NCBI RefSeq assembly: GCF_029948085.1 | Contig: NZ_JARZZP010000006.1 | Span: 1 to 64,000 of the forward strand | Length of the DNA stretch: 64,000 nt | From: Streptococcus taonis | Lineage (GTDB): Bacteria; Bacillota; Bacilli; Lactobacillales; Streptococcaceae | Direction of reading: 5' to 3' | Shown: positions 48,896 to 57,946 of the stretch, piece by piece | How positions within the stretch are numbered: position 1 is the first letter of the stretch | How the letters are laid out: every line of letters starts with the position of its first letter | The notes under the pieces: generated by a model | What the model was told of the DNA's origin: nothing | The model's database searches: none | The model's input: only the letters and a program-made list of their open reading frames with translations | Made by a program: the position numbers and the translations under genes

Positions 48896-49528
48896 ATGGA
48901 AAAAGTCATGAAATCAATTCGACTACTCTTATTCTTTGCCTTAATCCAACTGGCACTTTGTAGTTGTATCTTTTGGTCTGGAACCTCTCTAGCCCTCAAA
49001 CAATCCTGTTTTTATTTTCTACTAGCTTTATTGGGCTTATCTGGGTCTTGTGCCTTTATGCATTATTTATCTAGTCACAACCTGAAAAGAGATAGACTGA
49101 TTGATAGGAGTCGCTTTATCTTTTTATTGTATAGTATGATGGTTATTGTCAATCTCTGTGGTGTCGGACTTGTTCTGTCAGAGAGTATCGTCACTGTTAA
49201 CTTACTTCAAAAAGAAGCTGTAGAACTCATCCTTCCCTCCTTCTTTTTTCTCTTTGGAGTTGATCTCGTTACCTTTCTCCCCTTGAAAAAATGGAGAAGG
49301 TTACAAAAAGATTCCAGTAGCAAGGAAGTGAGATTTTCCGTCATCATCATTTCTATTTTAATCTTCCTACGTAATCCAATCACCATTTTATCGATTGCTT
49401 TTTATATTGGCCTTGGTGCTCTATTTCTCAGTTTTTTATTCCCAAAAAATTTGAGACAGGAGGTATCATTCTACGGTCATTTGATTCGGGATATTCTATT
49501 TGTCGTCTGTACTTTGCTCTTATGGTAA
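48896..49528 (+). CDS. Unknown multi-spanning membrane protein
   Basis: The 210-residue protein is strongly hydrophobic with about six predicted membrane helices (around 7-27, 32-55, 75-100, 108-128, 148-165 and 168-185) and basic loops. AGGGGA precedes the ATG at the right distance; a second Met at 48908 is an alternative. No family was recognised. It is followed after 61 bases by a CPBP protease gene with its own promoter. Base composition is like the neighbours. Confidence 0.65.
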   Translation: MEKVMKSIRLLLFFALIQLALCSCIFWSGTSLALKQSCFYFLLALLGLSGSCAFMHYLSSHNLKRDRLIDRSRFIFLLYSMMVIVNLCGVGLVLSESIVTVNLLQKEAVELILPSFFFLFGVDLVTFLPLKKWRRLQKDSSSKEVRFSVIIISILIFLRNPITILSIAFYIGLGALFLSFLFPKNLRQEVSFYGHLIRDILFVVCTLLLW

Positions 49529-49552
49529 CAAATAGAATCTTCTCAGCAATTG

Positions 49553-49561
49553 TGCTATAAT
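49553..49561 (+). promoter_or_regulatory. Extended -10 promoter of the CPBP gene
   Basis: TG-C-TATAAT (TATAAT 49556-49561) lies 28 bases before the start codon. Confidence 0.6.
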
Positions 49562-49589
49562 TAGATAAAATTTTTTAGGAGACATATCA

Positions 49590-50282
49590 ATGAACTTTTT
49601 TAAGGATTTTCGTAAACGACTCGCTTGGTTTGGGATCTTGTTAGTAGCTATCTTTCTCTCTCAAATCCCGATGCAAACTCTAGCTCTACTAGCACTAAGT
49701 CAGATCGATCCTATCTGGTCAACACTTATCGTAGCTCTTATTTCGATTCTTGTCATCGCCATCTTTTTGTTCGGTGCCCATAAGAGCAAGTTGCTGGTAT
49801 TTAAACCTAAACTCTTAGCGATTAATGATGTCCCTCGTATTGTTTTGAGTTATTTGACAATCTTTGTTGGAAATCTTGTAGGTGGCATCTGGCTACAACT
49901 CATAAAACAAACAACAACTTCTAATCAGCAAGTAATTAACAACCTTATTTCTGAAAGCTCTCTGATTAGCAGTTTCTTCCTCATCGTTTTAATCGCACCT
50001 ATTTGTGAAGAAATTATTTGTCGCGGGATTATTCCTACCAAACTCTTCCAAGGCTACGAAAAGTTTGGCTATGTCATTGGTTGGTTGATTTTCCTCCTTG
50101 CGCACAGACCTTCTAATCTCCCTTCCTTCTTGATTTATGGCTGGATGTCTGCCGTCCTCACTTGGACTGCTTATCGTACACGACGTTTGGAAATGTCTAT
50201 CTCGGTCCATATGCTACTTAATAGTATCAGCTTCATCTTACTGGCACTCTTCACAATTTTTATGAAGAATTTCGGTATCTAA
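49590..50282 (+). CDS. CPBP-family intramembrane glutamic protease
   Basis: The 230-residue membrane protein shows the CAAX protease and bacteriocin-processing motifs: E140-E141 and R145 in CEEIICRG, H172 in FLLAHRPSNLPSF, and H207/N211 in SVHMLLNS. About seven to eight membrane helices are predicted. In streptococci such proteins give bacteriocin self-immunity or process peptides, and many stand alone with no known substrate. No bacteriocin gene is visible nearby, so its partner is unknown. GGAG lies before the ATG. Confidence 0.87.
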   Translation: MNFFKDFRKRLAWFGILLVAIFLSQIPMQTLALLALSQIDPIWSTLIVALISILVIAIFLFGAHKSKLLVFKPKLLAINDVPRIVLSYLTIFVGNLVGGIWLQLIKQTTTSNQQVINNLISESSLISSFFLIVLIAPICEEIICRGIIPTKLFQGYEKFGYVIGWLIFLLAHRPSNLPSFLIYGWMSAVLTWTAYRTRRLEMSISVHMLLNSISFILLALFTIFMKNFGI

Positions 50283-50298
50283 TACCCAACTATCCATT

Positions 50299-50333
50299 CC
50301 CTTAGACTAGAATGTTTCGTTCCAGTCTAAGGG
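50299..50333 (+). terminator. Terminator after the CPBP gene
   Basis: CCCTTAGACT and AGTCTAAGGG form a 10-bp stem, followed by ATTTTTTT. Confidence 0.93.
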
Positions 50334-50552
50334 ATTTTTTTATTTCAACAAACTTTTCACCTCAAAAAATCCACCTTTTTCTACTATCTCAAAAATTTTT
50401 TTAAAAAATTTTAAAAATATTTTTATGCATAAATTTTATAGAATATAAAAATAAGTTAACTTAACATGTATATTTGTGAATATTCTTATAAAAAAATGTA
50501 AGAAATCCTTTAAAATAGCCATTTTAAAGCCTTTTAGGCCTTATCATATCCC

Positions 50553-50581
50553 TTGTAATGCATATTAATTTGTGATACTAT
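50553..50581 (+). promoter_or_regulatory. Promoter of the arc operon
   Basis: TTGTAA (50553-50558) and extended -10 TG-A-TACTAT (TACTAT 50576-50581), 17-base spacer. The 200 bases upstream are very AT-rich with several TATGCATA-like words that could be ArgR sites, but no individual ArgR box is claimed. Confidence 0.7.
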
Positions 50582-50586
50582 TAGCT

Positions 50587-50600
50587 TGTAAGCGATACCA
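50587..50600 (+). promoter_or_regulatory. CcpA cre site at the arc operon
   Basis: TGTAAGCGATACCA fits the cre consensus TGWAARCGYTWNCW at 13 of 14 positions and begins 6 bases after the -10, around the start site, an efficient place for catabolite repression. Confidence 0.8.
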
Positions 50601-50639
50601 ATATCATTTGGTACACACGAGAAAAAAAGGAGGATCCAC

Positions 50640-51869
50640 ATGTCTTCACATCCAATTCATGTTTTCTCAGAAATTGGGAAACTGAAAAAAGTTATGTTGC
50701 ACCGTCCGGGTCAAGAATTAGAAAACTTGATGCCAGATCACCTTGAGAGGTTGCTCTTTGATGACATCCCATTTTTAGCAGATGCCCAAAGTGAACACGA
50801 CGCCTTTGCTCAAGCACTCCGTGACGAAGGAATCGAAGTGCTCTATCTTGAACAGTTAGCTGCTGAATCATTAACTTCTCCAGAAATACGCGACCAGTTC
50901 ATCGAAGAATATCTCAACGAAGCAAATATTCGTGGTCGACAAACTAAAAATGCCATCCGAAAACTGCTTCATGATATTGACGACAATCTTGAACTGATCA
51001 AGAAAACAATGGCAGGTGTTCAAAAAGTTGAATTGCCTGACATCCCTGAAGAAGGCAAAGGATTAACTGACTTGGTTGAATCTGACTATCCATTTGCCAT
51101 CGATCCAATGCCAAACCTTTACTTCACCCGCGACCCATTTGCGACTATCGGGAATGCAGTATCACTTAATCACATGTACGCCGATACACGCAATCGCGAA
51201 ACACTTTATGGTAAGTACATCTTCAAGCATCACCCAATTTATGGTGGCAAAGTAGAGCTCATCTATAACCGTGAAGAAACTACTCGGATTGAAGGTGGAG
51301 ATGAACTTGTTCTTTCAAAAGATGTCCTAGCAGTTGGGATCTCTCAACGGACTGATGCCGCTTCTATCGAAAAACTTTTGGTTAATATCTTCAAAAAGAA
51401 TGTTGGCTTCAAGAAAGTTTTGGCTTTTGAATTTTCAAACAGCCGTAAGTTCATGCACTTGGATACTGTCTTCACCATGGTAGACTATGACAAATTTACA
51501 ATCCACCCAGAAATCCAAGGCAATCTTCGCGTCTATTCCGTCACTTACGAAAATGAAGAACTCAAGATTGTTGAAGAAAAAGGAGATTTGGCAGAACTTC
51601 TTGCTCAAAACCTTGGTTTAGAAAAAGTTACACTCATTCCTTGTGGTGATGGTAATATTGTTGCAGCTGCTCGTGAACAATGGAATGATGGCTCTAACAC
51701 ACTCGCTATCGCACCAGGTGTCGTAGTCGTTTATGAACGCAACACTGTGACCAATAAGAAACTTGAAGAATATGGACTTCGTCTCATTAAGATTCGCGGC
51801 AGGGAGTTGGTACGCGGTCGTGGTGGACCTCGTTGTATGTCAATGCCGTTTGAACGCGAAGACATTTAG
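50640..51869 (+). CDS. arcA: Arginine deiminase
   Basis: Hydrolyses arginine to citrulline and ammonia, the first step of the ADI pathway giving ATP and acid resistance. The 409-residue protein has the family motifs [27 protein letters not shown] and the C-terminal [13 protein letters not shown] with catalytic C399. A strong AAAGGAGG ribosome site precedes the ATG. It heads the arcA-arcB-arcC-arcD-peptidase operon. Some sequenced pneumococci have a damaged arcA; this one is intact. Confidence 0.98.
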   Translation: MSSHPIHVFSEIGKLKKVMLHRPGQELENLMPDHLERLLFDDIPFLADAQSEHDAFAQALRDEGIEVLYLEQLAAESLTSPEIRDQFIEEYLNEANIRGRQTKNAIRKLLHDIDDNLELIKKTMAGVQKVELPDIPEEGKGLTDLVESDYPFAIDPMPNLYFTRDPFATIGNAVSLNHMYADTRNRETLYGKYIFKHHPIYGGKVELIYNREETTRIEGGDELVLSKDVLAVGISQRTDAASIEKLLVNIFKKNVGFKKVLAFEFSNSRKFMHLDTVFTMVDYDKFTIHPEIQGNLRVYSVTYENEELKIVEEKGDLAELLAQNLGLEKVTLIPCGDGNIVAAAREQWNDGSNTLAIAPGVVVVYERNTVTNKKLEEYGLRLIKIRGRELVRGRGGPRCMSMPFEREDI

Positions 51870-51880
51870 ATTCTTCCTAT

Positions 51881-51905
51881 TTCTGCCTAGCATCTGCTAG
51901 CAGAA
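51881..51905 (+). other. Stem-loop between arcA and arcB
   Basis: TTCTGC-C-TAGC and GCTA-GCAGAA pair around ATCT. No T tract follows, so this is more likely an mRNA processing or stability element than a terminator. Confidence 0.55.
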
Positions 51906-51933
51906 TCATGCTTGTTAGAAAAGGATATATAGA

Positions 51934-52950
51934 ATGATACATTCAGTATTTCAAGGAAGAAGTTTTCTAGCTGAAAAAGATTTTACTCGTGCAGAGCTCG
52001 AATATTTGATTGGACTTTCAGCTCACTTGAAGGATCTTAAAAAACGAAACATCGAACACCGCTATCTAGCTGGTAAAAATATTGCTCTTTTATTTGAAAA
52101 AACTTCTACCCGTACACGCGCAGCATTCACAACTGCTGCAATCGATCTTGGTGCACATCCAGAATACCTGGGGGCAAACGATATTCAACTAGGTAAAAAA
52201 GAAACTACGGAAGATACCGCAAAAGTTTTGGGACGTATGTTTGATGGTATTGAATTCCGTGGTTTTAGTCAAGATATGGTTGAAGAATTAGCTGAATTCT
52301 CTGGTGTTCCTGTTTGGAATGGCTTGACGGATAAATGGCACCCAACTCAAATGCTTGCAGACTACTTGACAGTACTAGAAAATTTCGGACATCTTGAAGG
52401 TTTGACATTGGTTTACTGTGGTGACGGTCGTAACAATGTTGCCAATAGCCTTCTAGTAACAGGAGCCATCCTTGGTGTGAACGTTCATGTCTTTTCACCA
52501 AAAGAACTCTTCCCAGATCAAGCAGTTGTTGCACTGGCTGAGGGATATGCCAAAGAAAGTGGGGCTCACATCCTCATCACAGAAGATGCTGATCAAGCTG
52601 TAAAAGGGGCTGATGTCCTTTACACTGATGTTTGGGTATCTATGGGCGAAGAAGATAAGTTTGCAGAACGCGTCGCTTTGCTAAAACCTTATCAAGTCAA
52701 TATGGATCTTGTTAAGAAAGCAGGCAATGAAAACTTAATCTTCCTCCACTGCTTACCAGCCTTTCATGATACAAACACAATCTATGGCAGACAAGTAGCT
52801 GAGAAATTTGGTGTAAAAGAAATGGAAGTAACTGATGAGGTCTTCCATAGCAAATATGCTCGTCAGTTTGATCAAGCAGAAAATCGTATGCACACCATCA
52901 AAGCCGTTATGGCTGCTACACTAGGAAATCTCTACATTCCTAAAGTGTGA
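51934..52950 (+). CDS. arcB: Ornithine carbamoyltransferase (catabolic)
   Basis: Converts citrulline and phosphate to ornithine and carbamoyl phosphate. The 338-residue protein shows the carbamoyl phosphate motif [25 protein letters not shown], the SMG-type loop near VSMGEE and the ornithine loop [10 protein letters not shown]. Placement between arcA and arcC marks it as the catabolic enzyme. Confidence 0.97.
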   Translation: MIHSVFQGRSFLAEKDFTRAELEYLIGLSAHLKDLKKRNIEHRYLAGKNIALLFEKTSTRTRAAFTTAAIDLGAHPEYLGANDIQLGKKETTEDTAKVLGRMFDGIEFRGFSQDMVEELAEFSGVPVWNGLTDKWHPTQMLADYLTVLENFGHLEGLTLVYCGDGRNNVANSLLVTGAILGVNVHVFSPKELFPDQAVVALAEGYAKESGAHILITEDADQAVKGADVLYTDVWVSMGEEDKFAERVALLKPYQVNMDLVKKAGNENLIFLHCLPAFHDTNTIYGRQVAEKFGVKEMEVTDEVFHSKYARQFDQAENRMHTIKAVMAATLGNLYIPKV

Positions 52951-52973
52951 TACAAACTATAAGAAACAGCTTA

Positions 52974-53004
52974 GGGGCTGAGACTAGTGTTTTAGTCCAG
53001 TCCC
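52974..53004 (+). terminator. Terminator-like hairpin between arcB and arcC
   Basis: GGGGCTGAGACT pairs with AGTCCAGTCCC (one mismatch region) and is followed by TTTTT. It lies within the operon in a 258-bp gap and probably reduces transcription into arcC-arcD. Confidence 0.7.
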
Positions 53005-53208
53005 TTTTTGTAATAGTTACGAGCTCTGAATTGGAATTCCCCAATAGTCACCATTCAAGCAAAAAGCTCACAATAAGTAACTGCCTTCCAGTTATTCGCA
53101 TTTCGAAATTCCAACTCAACTCGTCCCTACAAAGTCTTTCTTCTCAACTTCCAAATCCAAGCCTTTAACCAAAATTGGTTTTTGTTCATCCAAAAGAAAG
53201 GAGCGCTC

Positions 53209-54156
53209 ATGTCTCATCGTAAAATCGTTGTCGCTCTTGGAGGAAATGCCATTCTTTCCACAGATCCATCTGCTCAAGCTCAAGAAGCTGCTCTGGCAGA
53301 AACAGCACGCCATCTGGTAAAACTCATCCAAAATGGTGATGAATTGATTATCACCCATGGCAATGGACCGCAAGTTGGTAACCTTCTCCTCCAACACCTA
53401 GCAGCGAATTCCGAAAAAAATCCTGCCTTTCCTCTCGATTCACTTGTTGCTATGACTGAGGGTAGCATCGGTTTTTGGCTCCAGAATGCTCTGGAAAATG
53501 CTTTACAGGATATTCATCTTGATAAAACTGTCGTTTCTGTTGTCACACAAGTTGTCGTGGACAAGAATGATCCTGCCTTTCTCAATCCAAGTAAACCCAT
53601 TGGTCCATTCTACTCAGAAGAAGAGGCTAAAGCAGAAAGCGAAAAAACTGGGGCTAACTTTAAAGAAGATGCAGGACGTGGCTGGCGTAAGGTAGTGGCT
53701 TCTCCAAAACCTGTTTATATCAAAGAAATCGATAGTATACGCGCACTCTTAGATAAGGGACAAATTGTCATCGCAGCAGGCGGTGGAGGTATTCCTGTAA
53801 CCAAAAATGAAAACGGTTACTTCTCAGGAGTAGAAGCTGTCATCGATAAGGATTTTGCATCGCAATGCTTGGCAGAGCTAGTCGAAGCAGATCTCTTCAT
53901 CATTTTAACTGGCGTCGATTATGCCTATATCAACTATAACAAACCAAATCAAGAAAAATTGGAGCAGGTAACTGTTAACCAGCTTCAAGAATACATCAAA
54001 GAGGGGCAATTTGCTCCTGGTAGTATGCTACCAAAAATCCAAGCTGCCATTGATTTTGTGACCAATCGTCCAGCAGGAAAAGCCGTCATCACTTCCCTCA
54101 GCAATTTGGGAGCCTTGATTGAATCTGATAGCGGAACAATCATCGTGAAAGAATAA
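53209..54156 (+). CDS. arcC: Carbamate kinase
   Basis: Transfers phosphate from carbamoyl phosphate to ADP, the ATP-yielding step of the ADI pathway. The start is taken at 53209 ([16 protein letters not shown]), after AAAGGAG. The 315-residue protein shows [20 protein letters not shown], the segment around [11 protein letters not shown] and AAGGGGIPV typical of the family, and the C-terminal KIQAAIDFV. Confidence 0.97.
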   Translation: MSHRKIVVALGGNAILSTDPSAQAQEAALAETARHLVKLIQNGDELIITHGNGPQVGNLLLQHLAANSEKNPAFPLDSLVAMTEGSIGFWLQNALENALQDIHLDKTVVSVVTQVVVDKNDPAFLNPSKPIGPFYSEEEAKAESEKTGANFKEDAGRGWRKVVASPKPVYIKEIDSIRALLDKGQIVIAAGGGGIPVTKNENGYFSGVEAVIDKDFASQCLAELVEADLFIILTGVDYAYINYNKPNQEKLEQVTVNQLQEYIKEGQFAPGSMLPKIQAAIDFVTNRPAGKAVITSLSNLGALIESDSGTIIVKE

Positions 54157-54249
54157 TAGTTTAGTCATACCTTTCAAGAAAGTTTAGTCAGCACTCTTGC
54201 CACATCATTCGTTTTTATACTGTGTGACATAGTTTAGGAGGAAAAACAA

Positions 54250-55758
54250 ATGAGTGAAAATAAAAAAAGGTTTCAAATGCCTTCATCATACACTGTTTTG
54301 ATCATCATCATTGCCATTATGGCATTCTTGACCTGGGTCATCCCTGCAGGTAAGTATGATACCAACGAAGCAGGTAACCTCATCGCGGGTACCTATCAAA
54401 CTGTTGACTCTAATCCTCAAGGGATTTACGATGTCTTTATGGCGCCAATTCGTGCCATGCTCGGTCACGAACCAACTAGCGCAGCAATCGACGTTGCCTT
54501 CTTTATCCTTATGGTAGGAGGTTTCCTTGGTGTCGTAAACGCTACTGGTACACTCGATGTAGGGATTGCCTCCATCGTTAAAAAATACAAGGGCCGCGAA
54601 AAAATGTTGATTCTCATCCTCATGCCCCTCTTCGCACTTGGAGGAACTACCTATGGTATGGGTGAAGAAACCATGGCCTTCTATCCCCTTCTTGTCCCTG
54701 TAATGATGGCAGTTGGTTTTGACAGTATCACTGCCGTAGCCATCATCTTACTAGGTTCTCAAGTTGGTTGTTTGGCATCTACATTGAATCCATTTGCTAC
54801 TGTTATCGCCTCTGATACTGCGGGAATCTCTTCTATGGATGGGGTTATTCTCCGTGTTATCTTCTGGTTTGTAATGACAGGTATCAGCACTTACTTTGTC
54901 TATCGTTATGCAGAAAAGATTCAAAAAGATCCTACTAAATCACTCGTTTACGCTCAACGCGAAGAAGATATCAAACACTTTAATATTTCAGAAAACGATG
55001 ATGCACCATCTACTTTGAGCAAGAAACAAAAACATGTCCTCGCTTTATTTGTATTAACCTTTATCATTATGATTGCAAGTTTCATCCCTTGGGTTGATTT
55101 GCATGTTACTATATTTGAAGACTTCAAGAATTGGTTAACCGGCCTTCCTGTAATTGGAGGAGTTATCGGTTCAGATGCTCTACCATTTGGTAGCTGGTAC
55201 TTCCCAGAAGGCGCTATGCTCTTTGCCGTTATGGGGATTTTGATCGGTGTTGTCTATGGTCTCAAAGAAAGCAAGATTGTCTCAACCTTCCTAACTGGTG
55301 CTGCAGATTTGCTTTCAGTAGCCTTGATTTGTGCGGTTGCTCGTGGTATCCAAGTTATCATGAACGATGGTATGATTACTGCAACCATCCTACACTGGGG
55401 TGAAGTTGGCCTTCAAGGTCTTTCTCCTCAAATCTTCATCGTATTGACCTATATCTTCTACCTACCTATGTCCTTCCTTATTCCTTCTTCATCTGGTCTT
55501 GCTAGTGCAACTATGGGTATCATGGCTCCTCTTGGAGAGTTCGTCAATGTTAAAGCAAGCCTTATCGTCACTGCCTACCAATCTGCATCTGGTGTTCTTA
55601 ACCTTGTGACTCCTACTTCAGGTATTGTCATGGGGGCTCTTGCTCTTGGTCGTGTCAGCCTTGGAACTTGGTGGAAATTTGTTGGAAAACTTGTCATCTC
55701 AATTGTCATTGCAAGTATTCTACTTCTTATCTTGGGTACCCTAGTGCCATTCTTATAG
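54250..55758 (+). CDS. arcD: Arginine/ornithine antiporter (YfcC family)
   Basis: Integral membrane exchanger with about 12 helices (502 residues) that imports arginine and exports ornithine at no energy cost. It belongs to the YfcC/DcuC-like family, which is the ArcD type of streptococci, and not to the APC-family ArcD of Pseudomonas. Motifs seen are VIPAGKYDTNEAGN near the N-terminus, TTYGMGEETMAFYPLL and PSSSGLASATMGIMAPL. Operon position supports the substrate. AGGAGG precedes the ATG. Confidence 0.92.
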   Translation: MSENKKRFQMPSSYTVLIIIIAIMAFLTWVIPAGKYDTNEAGNLIAGTYQTVDSNPQGIYDVFMAPIRAMLGHEPTSAAIDVAFFILMVGGFLGVVNATGTLDVGIASIVKKYKGREKMLILILMPLFALGGTTYGMGEETMAFYPLLVPVMMAVGFDSITAVAIILLGSQVGCLASTLNPFATVIASDTAGISSMDGVILRVIFWFVMTGISTYFVYRYAEKIQKDPTKSLVYAQREEDIKHFNISENDDAPSTLSKKQKHVLALFVLTFIIMIASFIPWVDLHVTIFEDFKNWLTGLPVIGGVIGSDALPFGSWYFPEGAMLFAVMGILIGVVYGLKESKIVSTFLTGAADLLSVALICAVARGIQVIMNDGMITATILHWGEVGLQGLSPQIFIVLTYIFYLPMSFLIPSSSGLASATMGIMAPLGEFVNVKASLIVTAYQSASGVLNLVTPTSGIVMGALALGRVSLGTWWKFVGKLVISIVIASILLLILGTLVPFL

Positions 55759-55775
55759 TAAAGAGGGAAATACGG

Positions 55776-57104
55776 ATGAAATCCTATATTACAGAATCAA
55801 TCAAAGATGATTTTCTTCAGAGTTTGAAAACAATCATCTCTTATCCTTCTGTTCTCAATGAAGGTGAAAATGGCACTCCCTTTGGTCAAGCCATTCAAGA
55901 TGTCCTGAAAAAAACTCTGGACTTGTGTCAAGAACTTGGTTTTAAAACCTATCTGGATCCTCAAGGATATTATGGTTATGCAGAAGTTGGTGAGGGGGAT
56001 CTCCTTGCCATCCTCTGCCACCTAGATGTCGTTCCTGCAGGCGATTTGACAGACTGGGAAACTCCTCCATTTGAAGCTAATATCAGAGATGGACGGATTT
56101 ATGGTCGGGGTGCGCAGGATGATAAAGGACCTTCTCTTGCAGCCCTTTACGCAGTCAAAAGCTTGCTTGACCAAGGAATTCAATTCAAAAAACGGGTTCG
56201 TTTCATATTTGGTACTGATGAAGAAACCCTTTGGCGTTGTATGGCAAGATATAATGCCATTGAAGAACAAGCCAGCATGGGATTTGCTCCTGACTCATCA
56301 TTCCCATTAACCTATGCAGAAAAAGGGCTCCTTCAGGTCAAACTTCATGGACCTGGATCAGAACAACTCGCCTTAGATATAGGTGGAGCCTTTAATGTCG
56401 TACCTGATAAGGCAACCTATCAAGGACCACTTATGGAGCAGATCCAGGCAGGCCTCATATCTGCTGACTACGATTATCAACAAAATGATCAGAACCTTAC
56501 TGTTCTAGGACTATCTAAGCATGCCAAGGATGCTGGCCAGGGGATTAATGCAGTCATTCGATTAGCCACCGTGCTTGATTCCATTCAATCCCATCCTGCA
56601 CTGACATTTCTTGCCAAAGAAGTTGGTCAAGATGGTCAAGGAAAAGGAATCTTTGGTGATATCAGCGACCAGCCTTCTGGACATTTATCCTTTAATGTGG
56701 CCGCCTTAACCATTACTCCCGAAAGTTCTGAGATTCGAATTGATATCCGAATCCCAGTCCTTGCAGACAAGGATGCCCTTGTTCATCAGCTGATAGAGTG
56801 TGCAAAATCTTACCAACTTAGCTACCAAGAATTTGACTACCTGGCACCACTTTACGTTGCAAGAGATAGCACACTCGTCACTACTCTCATGCAGGTTTAT
56901 GAAGAAAAAACTGGTGACAAGAGTCCCGCTCTATCATCTGGCGGTGCAACCTTTGCACGTACCATGCCAAACTGTGTCGCTTTTGGCGCCCTCTTCCCAG
57001 GAAGAGAGCAAACAGAACACCAAGCAAATGAATATGCTATCTTAGATGATCTCTATCATGCTATGGATATCTATGCTGAAGCTGTTTACCGATTAGCGAC
57101 CTAA
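55776..57104 (+). CDS. M20-family dipeptidase of the arc operon
   Basis: The start is set at 55776 (MKSYITESIKDDFLQ), after AGAGGGA and 17 bases past arcD. The 442-residue zinc peptidase shows the M20 motifs CHLDVVPAGD, YGRGAQDDKGP, FGTDEETLW and a C-terminal metal-binding His in EQTEHQANEYA. Such PepV-like enzymes cleave dipeptides. In the arc operon the enzyme could free arginine from peptides, and it is sometimes called ArcT in streptococcal annotations. Two terminators follow. Confidence 0.9.
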   Translation: MKSYITESIKDDFLQSLKTIISYPSVLNEGENGTPFGQAIQDVLKKTLDLCQELGFKTYLDPQGYYGYAEVGEGDLLAILCHLDVVPAGDLTDWETPPFEANIRDGRIYGRGAQDDKGPSLAALYAVKSLLDQGIQFKKRVRFIFGTDEETLWRCMARYNAIEEQASMGFAPDSSFPLTYAEKGLLQVKLHGPGSEQLALDIGGAFNVVPDKATYQGPLMEQIQAGLISADYDYQQNDQNLTVLGLSKHAKDAGQGINAVIRLATVLDSIQSHPALTFLAKEVGQDGQGKGIFGDISDQPSGHLSFNVAALTITPESSEIRIDIRIPVLADKDALVHQLIECAKSYQLSYQEFDYLAPLYVARDSTLVTTLMQVYEEKTGDKSPALSSGGATFARTMPNCVAFGALFPGREQTEHQANEYAILDDLYHAMDIYAEAVYRLAT

Positions 57105-57121
57105 AAGACCTCCTAAACTCC

Positions 57122-57157
57122 GTCCCAAATCGGGACGGAGTTTTAGGAAAATTCTAA
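57122..57157 (+). terminator. Terminator of the arc operon
   Basis: TAAACTCCGTCCC and GGGACGGAGTTTTA form a very stable stem around AAATC, 18 bases past the stop codon. The T content after the stem is short. Confidence 0.8.
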
Positions 57158-57184
57158 ACAGCAAGCTACAACAAAAGCCAAGGA

Positions 57185-57214
57185 AGGGATTTTCTTGGCT
57201 TTTTGCAATAGTTT
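57185..57214 (+). terminator. Second terminator downstream of the arc operon
   Basis: AAGCCAAG and CTTGGCTT pair around a 12-base loop and run into TTTT on the + strand. Confidence 0.85.
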
Positions 57215-57454
57215 TAAGGTTAGTTACCAACTAGGCACTCTTTTTTCATTAGGACACACAGTTTTACAAATCAATTCTATTTGCCAAACGCAGTTAGAAA
57301 GGCAGGCAGCTAGACCGCTTCCTTTCTGTTACTAGGCAAACTGCCATAGCGGTTACCGATTGTTACACTACAACACGGAGTTTAGCAAATCGATCATATT
57401 TGCCAAACGAAGTTAGTGAGATAGGCAGACACTTTGCTTCCTTGCCATTACGAC

Positions 57455-57493
57455 GGAAAAATCCACGAATCAAAACCATTCGCGGGTTTTGCC
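57455..57493. repeat. 39-nt hairpin of array unit 2
   Basis: Arms GGAAAAATCCACGAAT and ATTCGCGGGTTTTGCC around CAAAACC. Pairing is imperfect, so this copy is the most decayed of the three. Confidence 0.65.
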
Positions 57494-57621
57494 TAGTGAA
57501 GCGTTTAGGCAAATCGCCTTAACGGTTACCAATTGATAGATTACGACACGAAGAGGAGAAAACGATTATTTTTCGTCGATGAGTTAGTAAGGCAATCAGG
57601 CCACTTTCTACCCATCACGAT

Positions 57622-57660
57622 GTAAAGTTTTACGAATCGATAATATTCGTAAAACTTTAC
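57622..57660. repeat. 39-nt hairpin of array unit 3 (perfect)
   Basis: Arms GTAAAGTTTTACGAAT and ATTCGTAAAACTTTAC are perfectly complementary around CGATAAT. Confidence 0.9.
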
Positions 57661-57827
57661 TAGTGGAGCGCCTAGCCAAGTTCTATAGAAACTTGGCGTT
57701 AGTTACTTAGATTGTTATACAACCACATAAATTTACTGAACTACGACACGGAGTTTAGCAAATCAATTTCATTTGCCAAACGCAGTTAGTAAGGCAGGTA
57801 GCTAGACCGCTTCCTTACCATTACGAC

Positions 57828-57866
57828 GGAAAAATCCACGAATCGATACCATTCGTGGATTTTTCC
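57828..57866. repeat. 39-nt hairpin of array unit 4 (perfect)
   Basis: Arms GGAAAAATCCACGAAT and ATTCGTGGATTTTTCC are perfectly complementary around CGATACC. Five arm positions differ from unit 3, each compensated on the other arm. Confidence 0.9.
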
Positions 57867-57905
57867 TAGTGAAGCGTTTAGGTAAACCGCCATAGCGGTT
57901 ACCGT

Positions 57906-57938
57906 CAAATGACAGCAACTTTATGTTGCTAGTCATTT
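57906..57938 (-). terminator. Stable stem-loop after prfC
   Basis: CAAATGAC(T)AGCAAC and GTTGCTGTCATTTG pair with one bulged base around ATAAA, just past the prfC stop. No T tract follows, so termination is uncertain. Confidence 0.6.
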
Positions 57939-57946
57939 GTAACAAT

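Larger units (their letters stand above)
57253..57902. repeat. Tandem array of four multi-hairpin units
   Basis: Four related, head-to-tail units occupy about 57253-57370, 57371-57543, 57544-57742 and 57743-57902. Most begin with GACACGGAGTTTAGCAAAT or a variant. Complete units hold up to four hairpins: a GTTTAGCAAAT/ATTTGCCAAAC stem, a GTAAGG/CCTTAC stem, a 39-nt hairpin with 16-bp arms, and a GGTAA-CCGC/GCGG-TTACC stem. The first unit lacks the 39-nt hairpin. No open frame with a ribosome site is present on either strand. It matches no repeat family (RUP, BOX) that I know. It could be a family of structured RNAs or a DNA hairpin array. Confidence 0.8.

Noticed and set aside
52947-53397. Open frames in the arcB-arcC gap on both strands
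   Set aside because: No ribosome site, and they overlap the internal terminator or arcC.
57253-57902. Integron attC array or CRISPR
   Set aside because: Units are long with multiple hairpins, lack the GTTRRRY/RYYYAAC core pairs with gene cassettes, and lack regular short repeats with unique spacers. No integrase or cas gene is near.
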